From assembly GCA_017552985.1 (NCBI GenBank), contig JAFZNO010000005.1, positions 1 through 44,525 of the forward strand: a stretch of DNA of 44,525 nucleotides, in the 5' to 3' direction. This DNA comes from Lachnospiraceae bacterium (GTDB lineage: Bacteria > Bacillota > Clostridia > Lachnospirales > Lachnospiraceae). Below, one piece after another: positions 40,483 to 44,525 of the stretch; within the stretch, counting starts at the first letter, position 1, and every line of letters starts with the position of its first letter. The notes below the pieces were generated by a model. That model saw nothing but the letters and a program-made list of their open reading frames with translations, ran no database searches and was not told the origin of the DNA. A program made the position numbers and the translations under genes.

Positions 40483-41460
40483 TTATTGCGGCTCGATCCT
40501 GAGACAAGTGTTACAATACCTGTACGCAGCCACGTCACCATGCGCTTCCACGTATCTCCAGTCATGTCCTCCGGGGATCACGGCCCCGCCTTCCTTGTAA
40601 CCGCAGACCGTACACTCCTTGCCCGCCTCGTTTCCGTCTTCCGTACAGGTAGCCTTCTTTGCAGGAATGTCCTTTAGCGTATGTCCAGCCAAAGGTAACG
40701 CTTCGCCTCCCGACAGTATTTTTCCGCAGGTTGCGCAATTGGTTCCGCCTGCACGCCCTGCGGTCACGCAAGTCGACGCAACCTCTGCATAAGTCTCCAC
40801 GGCGTGGCCCTTTGCGGGCGTCTTTTCCTGTTTAACGAGCACCTCTCCACATACTGAACAGTGACTGCCTTCCGTAAGGCCTTCCGTTTCACAACCCGCT
40901 GCCACTGCTACGTCCTTCACTTCCTTGTGTCCCGTCGCAGGCACGACTTTCTGCTCTTCCAAAACCACTCCGCAAACGGAGCAGTGACTTCCCTCCGTAA
41001 GACCATTCTTCGTACAGGTTGCTGCAACTGCCGCATCAGCAACTGCCTGATGTTTGTGCTCCGGCGTCGACGTGGGCTCTGCAGTTGGCTCTGGTGTCGC
41101 CGTGGGTTTCTCCGTCGGTTCCGGAGTTGCCATAGGCTTCTCCGTTGCTTTTGGCGTCGCCGTGGGCTTCTCCGTCGGTTCCGGCGTCGACGATGGCTCC
41201 GGCGTTACCGCAGTTTCCGTAGTCGGTTCTGAAGTTTCAACCGACTCCGGCGTTGCCGTGGGCTCAGTTGTCGGTTCTAACGTTACCGCGGGCTTCTCCG
41301 TCGGTTCGCTGCTTTGCGGGACGTTCGTTGCTTCCACTTGGCTTACCGGCTCTCCTCCCTGCTTTCCGCAGCCTTCACATCCGCCTAAGATCCCGAGGCT
41401 TAGCGTCATTACCGCAAGCATGATCAAGGTTCCTTTTCTCCCATTGTTTTTTAATTTCAT
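40483..41460 (-). CDS. surface lipoprotein with a Pro-Thr linker and four zinc-ribbon-like repeats
   Basis: A 325-residue protein. Signal peptide with lipobox ILGGC (Cys28), then about 100 residues of Pro/Thr/Glu/Ser repeats (TEKPTATPEP type) as a wall spacer, then four repeats of about 40 residues: TCTKNGLTEGSHCSVCG, CETEGLTEGSHCSVCG, TCVTAGRAGGTNCATCG and TCTEDGNEAGKECTVCG, each followed by a conserved GH about ten residues later. A last half unit ends in YRYCNTCLRIEPQ. The C-x11-12-CxxCG-GH spacing suggests each unit binds zinc or is held by disulfides. Such repeats are frequent in Clostridia surface proteins, usually beside other domains; here they stand alone. The start is the ATG at 41460 (AGAGG eight bases upstream). 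Confidence 0.78.
   Translation of the reverse strand: MKLKNNGRKGTLIMLAVMTLSLGILGGCEGCGKQGGEPVSQVEATNVPQSSEPTEKPAVTLEPTTEPTATPESVETSEPTTETAVTPEPSSTPEPTEKPTATPKATEKPMATPEPTEKPTATPEPTAEPTSTPEHKHQAVADAAVAATCTKNGLTEGSHCSVCGVVLEEQKVVPATGHKEVKDVAVAAGCETEGLTEGSHCSVCGEVLVKQEKTPAKGHAVETYAEVASTCVTAGRAGGTNCATCGKILSGGEALPLAGHTLKDIPAKKATCTEDGNEAGKECTVCGYKEGGAVIPGGHDWRYVEAHGDVAAYRYCNTCLRIEPQ
41058..41330 (-). repeat. Pro-Thr-Glu coding repeat
   Basis: Imperfect units of 12 to 30 bases encoding TEKPTATPEP-like peptides in the lipoprotein gene. They resemble, at a different period, the linker repeat at 32213-32276. Confidence 0.75.
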
Positions 41461-41508
41461 TCCATTTTCCTCTTTCATTCCACAACCACAAAAACGCCTA
41501 AAAGAAAA

Positions 41509-41542
41509 GGCGAAAAGTCATTGAATGCAATGATTTTTCGCC
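41509..41542 (-). terminator. terminator of the tRNA-Leu gene
   Basis: GGCGAAAAGTCATTG (41509-41523) pairs with CAATGATTTTTCGCC (41528-41542) with one mismatch; on the minus strand TTTTCTTTT follows. It begins a few bases after the tRNA 3' end. Confidence 0.8.
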
Positions 41543-41545
41543 AAG

Positions 41546-41626
41546 TGCGGGCAACAGGACTTGAACCTGCACGGGGTTACCACCAGAACCTAAATCTGGC
41601 GCGTCTGCCAATTCCGCCATGCCCGC
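41546..41626 (-). tRNA. tRNA-Leu, anticodon UAG
   Basis: The minus strand folds as a class II tRNA: acceptor GCGGGCA/TGCCCGC, D-arm GGCGGAATTGGCAGACGC, anticodon stem CCAGA/TCTGG with loop TTTAGGT (anticodon TAG), a short variable arm, and T-arm with GGTTCAAGTCC. The discriminator base is A, as in leucine tRNAs. CCA is not encoded. Confidence 0.95.
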
Positions 41627-41661
41627 TTATGGTCGCCCGTTTCGCATCAGACGACTTTTAT

Positions 41662-41690
41662 ATTATATCCGCCAACATCCGTGACGTCAA
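41662..41690 (-). promoter_or_regulatory. strong promoter of the tRNA-Leu gene
   Basis: On the minus strand TTGACG (41685-41690), 17-base spacer, TATAAT (41662-41667), about 35 bases before the tRNA. Confidence 0.75.
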
Positions 41691-41716
41691 GCCTCGATTG
41701 GCGTCAATAAAACAGC

Positions 41717-43093
41717 TTAATCTCCTATGTGAACTATGATCTTGCGATAGATCCTGATCAAGAATATGCTGGTCATTGCCACGCTCATGAATTCGGCGAG
41801 AGGAAATGCCCACCAGATCATATCCACGTTACCGGTCAGGGAGAGCAGGTATGCAGCGGGAAGCAAAACGATCAGCTGTCTCGCTATGGAAATGATCATG
41901 CTGTAAGTACCATTTCCAAGTGCCTGGAACATGGAACCGGTGATGATGCAGTATCCTGCAAACAAGAAGCTCAGGCAGATCGTGCGAAGCGCCGGAACGC
42001 CTTGCGCCATAAGCTCCGGCGTGGGGTTAAAGAAACCAATGAGCTTGTCCGGGAAGATTTCCATGGCAGCAATGCCAAGCACCATGATCACCATGGCATA
42101 GGCGATGGCCGTCTTTAAGGTTTCGATCACGCGATCCTTCTTTCCTGCGCCAAAGTTATATGCAATGATCGGCACCATACCGTTATTCAAACCAAACACT
42201 GGCATGAAGATGAAGCTCTGAAGCTTGAAATAAATGCCAAACACGGTCTGCGCCGCACCGAATGCGGCAAGGATCAGATTGAGTCCGTAGGTCATTACGG
42301 AACCGATGGACATCATGACGATGGACGGCGCGCCCACCGCATAGATCCGCTTGATCAAGGCCTTTTGCGGCTTGAAGCCCTTGAAGGAAACAATAACCTC
42401 CCGGTTAAACTTCACGTGGAAGAAGATGGCAAGACCGCCGGCCACCCACTGTCCCATGACCGTTGCGATCGCCGCACCGGCAACGCCCATCTTCGGGAAC
42501 GGTCCAAGTCCAAAAATGAGCAGCGGGTCAAAGATCAGGTTCGTGATGGCGCCGCCAAGCTGCGTGTACATGGAGAAATGCGTTTTGCCCGTGCTCTGCA
42601 GCATGCGGTCAAAGGTAAATTGCATAAACATTCCCAGACCAGCCATGCAGCAAATGGAAAGGTAGGTTACGCCGTATTCCTGCACCTCGGGAATGGGCGA
42701 CTGGCTCTGAAAGAAGGGCCTGCTGAAAAATAAGCCAACAAAGAAAAAAAGAACGAAACTCATTACTTCCAGAAATATTCCGTTGGCTGCGGTGTCATTT
42801 GCCCTCTTATACTCTTTTTCTCCCAGGGATTTGGAGATAAACGCATTGATGCCGACGGCAGTACCGCCTGCAAAGGAAAACATCAGACTCTGTACCGGAA
42901 AAGCGAGGGACACGGCGCGAAGCGCGTAATCATTGACGTCGCTGATCCTCGATACAAACACGCTGTCCACCACGTTGTAAAGCGCCTGCACCAACATGGA
43001 CAGCATCATGGGGATGGACATGGTCAGCAATAGCTTCTTGATCGGCTGCACGCCCATTTTATTCTCTTGTTGCACTGTTTTTTCTTGTTTCAT
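41717..43093 (-). CDS. second MATE-family exporter
   Basis: A 458-residue, twelve-helix MATE protein. Conserved blocks are LLLTMSIPMMLSMLVQALYN, VVDSVFVSRI, GGTAVGINAFISKSLGEKEY and, in the second half, APSIVMMSIGSVMTYGLNLI and FGLNNGMVPIIAYNFGAGKK. It belongs to a different subgroup from the MATE at 34769-36106, which it resembles only in family motifs. The start at 43093 has a GGGAAG ribosome binding site. A promoter at 43238-43266 gives a leader of about 140 bases that begins with a hairpin, so expression may be attenuated. Substrate unknown. Confidence 0.88.
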   Translation of the reverse strand: MKQEKTVQQENKMGVQPIKKLLLTMSIPMMLSMLVQALYNVVDSVFVSRISDVNDYALRAVSLAFPVQSLMFSFAGGTAVGINAFISKSLGEKEYKRANDTAANGIFLEVMSFVLFFFVGLFFSRPFFQSQSPIPEVQEYGVTYLSICCMAGLGMFMQFTFDRMLQSTGKTHFSMYTQLGGAITNLIFDPLLIFGLGPFPKMGVAGAAIATVMGQWVAGGLAIFFHVKFNREVIVSFKGFKPQKALIKRIYAVGAPSIVMMSIGSVMTYGLNLILAAFGAAQTVFGIYFKLQSFIFMPVFGLNNGMVPIIAYNFGAGKKDRVIETLKTAIAYAMVIMVLGIAAMEIFPDKLIGFFNPTPELMAQGVPALRTICLSFLFAGYCIITGSMFQALGNGTYSMIISIARQLIVLLPAAYLLSLTGNVDMIWWAFPLAEFMSVAMTSIFLIRIYRKIIVHIGD

Positions 43094-43204
43094 CGTTTCT
43101 TCCCGTTTCTTTCATCCTTAAATGCTTGCTACGTCTTCCTGTTTCTTTATCCACACACTGCCCGGATCCTGTTTCGGCAGCGTTTTTCGATCCAAAAGAA
43201 AAAT

Positions 43205-43233
43205 GGTGCCGGAATTCCAAATTTCCCAGCACC
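43205..43233 (-). terminator. terminator-like hairpin at the start of the MATE transcript
   Basis: GGTGCTGGGAA and TTCCGGCACC (minus strand) pair with one bulge and one mismatch, and ATTTTTCTTTT follows. It lies directly after the -10 box at 43238-43243, so it may end transcription from marR/fabH, act as an attenuator in the MATE leader, or both. Confidence 0.5.
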
Positions 43234-43237
43234 GCAA

Positions 43238-43266
43238 ATCATAGCATACTATTAAATTTAATTCAA
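43238..43266 (-). promoter_or_regulatory. promoter of the second MATE gene
   Basis: On the minus strand TTGAAT (43261-43266), 17-base spacer, extended -10 TGC-TATGAT (43238-43243). The start falls at the foot of the hairpin at 43205-43233. Confidence 0.6.
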
Positions 43267-43337
43267 TCCCTAATTCCTCTAGGTTTTTCCCATTGCTTTC
43301 GTTTATTTCACGTTCATCCTTCTCGATTTCCTCGCTT

Positions 43338-43790
43338 TTATTCCTGCACGGAATCTGCCTTGAAGAATTCATTCAGCTTCAGGAGGCAATTCATCAGTGC
43401 ATTCATCTCCTCCGGATCCAAGTCCTTCACGGCCGCGCGGATCATTGCCTTGTGGAAGTCCCTGTGATGGAAGAAGGCCTTCCTGCCCTTTTCCGTCAGC
43501 GTGACGTAGACCACGCGCTTATCCGTCGTGCTGCGCTCCCTGAGGATGTACCCTTTCTTTTCCAGGCTGTTCATGTTGACCGTCAGGGTGCCCACCGTGA
43601 CGCACATGGTCTTTGCGATCTGTGACACGTTGCGCGGCTCACGGATGCCAATCGCCTCAATGATGTGCATGTCGTTATTGCTAATGTCTTTGAATTCTTC
43701 CGTGATGACTGCCTTTGCTTCCGTATCCATCACGTGATTAAACAGATCCACCAGCAATTCATTTAACGCAACGCCGCGCTTTCCATTCAT
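43338..43790 (-). CDS. MarR-family regulator, FabT-like
   Basis: A 150-residue winged-helix regulator: NVSQIAKTMCVTVGTLTVNM is the recognition HTH, and LEKKGYILRERSTTDKRVVYVTLTEKGRKAF is the wing with the MarR hallmark 'D.R...V.LT..G'. The flanking helices form the dimer part. Its start lies 12 bases after the fabH stop, so the two are co-transcribed. In many Firmicutes a MarR-type regulator (FabT) sits next to fabH and represses fatty-acid synthesis; that role is inferred from this context. The next gene downstream is a MATE exporter, not further fab genes. Confidence 0.82.
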   Translation of the reverse strand: MNGKRGVALNELLVDLFNHVMDTEAKAVITEEFKDISNNDMHIIEAIGIREPRNVSQIAKTMCVTVGTLTVNMNSLEKKGYILRERSTTDKRVVYVTLTEKGRKAFFHHRDFHKAMIRAAVKDLDPEEMNALMNCLLKLNEFFKADSVQE

Positions 43791-43802
43791 GCTACGTCCT
43801 CC

Positions 43803-44525
43803 TCATTCGTCCCAGACAAGCACGCAGGCACCGTAGGTAAGACCTGCGCCAAATCCGGCCAAAACAATTTTGCTCCCTGCAACCATTTTACCACGTTTCC
43901 TGATTTCATCAAGTAAAACAGGGATGGTCGCAGATGATATGTTTCCATAGCGGTCCAGATTATATGGCACTTTCTCCATCGGAACGTCCAATCTTTTCGC
44001 GATGGTTTCCAGGATGCGAAGATTCGCCTGATGCAGTAAAAACAGATCCACGTCCTCTGCCGTCATGCCAGCCTTTTGAAGCGCCTGCTCAATACAGAGA
44101 GGTACCTGCCTCGTGGCAAAGCGATACACTGCACGGCCATCCATGTGGATCTTGTCCAGCGCGTCCGTCTTGCAGGAAAGCGCCACGCCTCCCGGGCCGT
44201 CACAGCCCTGCACGACGCTGATGATCCCGCGCCCTTCCGCCGCCGGTTCCACAAATACCGCTCCCGCACCGTCGCCAAAGAGAATGCAGCTACCGCGATC
44301 CTCATAATCCACAAGTCTCGAGAGCACTTCACTTCCAACCACTAGCGCGTTCTTGTAGAGCCCAGTCGAAAGGTAGGCGTTCGCCGTCGCCAGTGCAAAC
44401 AAGAAACCGGAGCAGGCAGCGTTGACGTCAAACCCCGCTGCATTCACCGCACCAAGTCTCGCCTGAACCTGACATGCGCAACAAGGAAAGAATTCCTCCA
44501 ACGTGCAGGTCGCGATCAAGATCAG
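43803..44525 (-). CDS. fabH: 3-oxoacyl-ACP synthase III (FabH), C-terminal part, gene runs off the window
   Basis: The last 240 codons of a beta-ketoacyl-ACP synthase III, which starts fatty-acid chains by joining acetyl-CoA or a branched acyl-CoA to malonyl-ACP. The nucleophile is the Cys of DVNAACSGF (codon at 44412-44414), the His is in LLHQANLRIL and the Asn in YGNISSATIP; GAGLTYGACVLVWD closes the protein as usual. The first quarter lies beyond the right edge. The family is usually 310-330 residues, so about 80 are missing. It is followed by the FabT-like regulator. Confidence 0.93.
   Translation of the reverse strand: MILIATCTLEEFFPCCACQVQARLGAVNAAGFDVNAACSGFLFALATANAYLSTGLYKNALVVGSEVLSRLVDYEDRGSCILFGDGAGAVFVEPAAEGRGIISVVQGCDGPGGVALSCKTDALDKIHMDGRAVYRFATRQVPLCIEQALQKAGMTAEDVDLFLLHQANLRILETIAKRLDVPMEKVPYNLDRYGNISSATIPVLLDEIRKRGKMVAGSKIVLAGFGAGLTYGACVLVWDE

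Noticed and set aside
43094-43266. Guanidine or other known riboswitch before the MATE gene
   Set aside because: The leader lacks the conserved guanidine motifs I know; only a simple hairpin with a T-run is seen.
43118-43372. 84-codon minus-strand frame between marR and the MATE gene
   Set aside because: It spans the promoter, the hairpin and the end of marR, lacks a ribosome binding site and has no protein-like pattern.

Overview
The window looks like a chromosomal segment of a Gram-positive Clostridia, most likely a Lachnospiraceae gut bacterium. This is an inference from about 50% GC, strong AGGAGG-type ribosome binding sites, SigA-type promoters, many lipoproteins with Pro-Thr linkers, a FabH/MarR fatty-acid cluster, paired GGDEF proteins and the overall protein flavour. 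No phage, transposase or CRISPR array is visible. Most genes are on the minus strand.

Layout. 1-4150: a cut-off solute-binding lipoprotein, a small Cys/His secreted protein, a divergent PadR/membrane-protein regulator pair, an A+T-richer pair (membrane-anchored S1 protease plus a small secreted protein), then a scar in which the 3' ends of two broken genes face each other. 4168-8079: a zinc-uptake operon (small Cys-rich membrane protein, ZnuA-, ZnuC- and ZnuB-like proteins, OB-fold-like lipoprotein) under a strong promoter with a perfect inverted repeat at the start site. 8145-17204: a galactoside operon (TetR, GH2, GPH-family symporter, GH36 alpha-galactosidase, subtilisin-like protease). 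17257-21789: an ABC exporter-like pair, a DJ-1/PfpI protein and an M18 aminopeptidase. 22094-23227: a CYTH protein and a convergent Xre-type regulator with a palindromic candidate operator. 23279-28232: two paralogous membrane diguanylate cyclases followed by malQ.

28238-29391: a calcium/sodium-type antiporter behind a candidate yybP-ykoY (manganese-type) riboswitch with a 14-bp terminator. 29404-30820: an ADP-ribosylglycohydrolase fused to an SseB-like domain. 30832-34691: an HhH-SNF2 helicase followed by an unusual lipoprotein-anchored LtaS-like sulfatase-fold enzyme. 34709-36106: a MATE exporter. 36101-40474: a sugar isomerase/epimerase and two Gfo/Idh/MocA oxidoreductases, divergent from an AraC regulator. 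40483-41690: a Pro-Thr/zinc-ribbon repeat lipoprotein and tRNA-Leu(UAG). 41717-44525: a second MATE exporter with a hairpin leader, a FabT-like MarR regulator and the 3' part of fabH.

The points most worth a second look are the zinc operon with its operator and two uncharacterised Cys-containing partners, the lipoprotein LtaS-like enzyme paired with a helicase, the ADP-ribosylglycohydrolase-SseB fusion, the twin GGDEF-malQ operon, the cation riboswitch, and the protease/secreted-protein island beside the gene-decay scar. All names rest on reading motifs by eye; no database search was possible.
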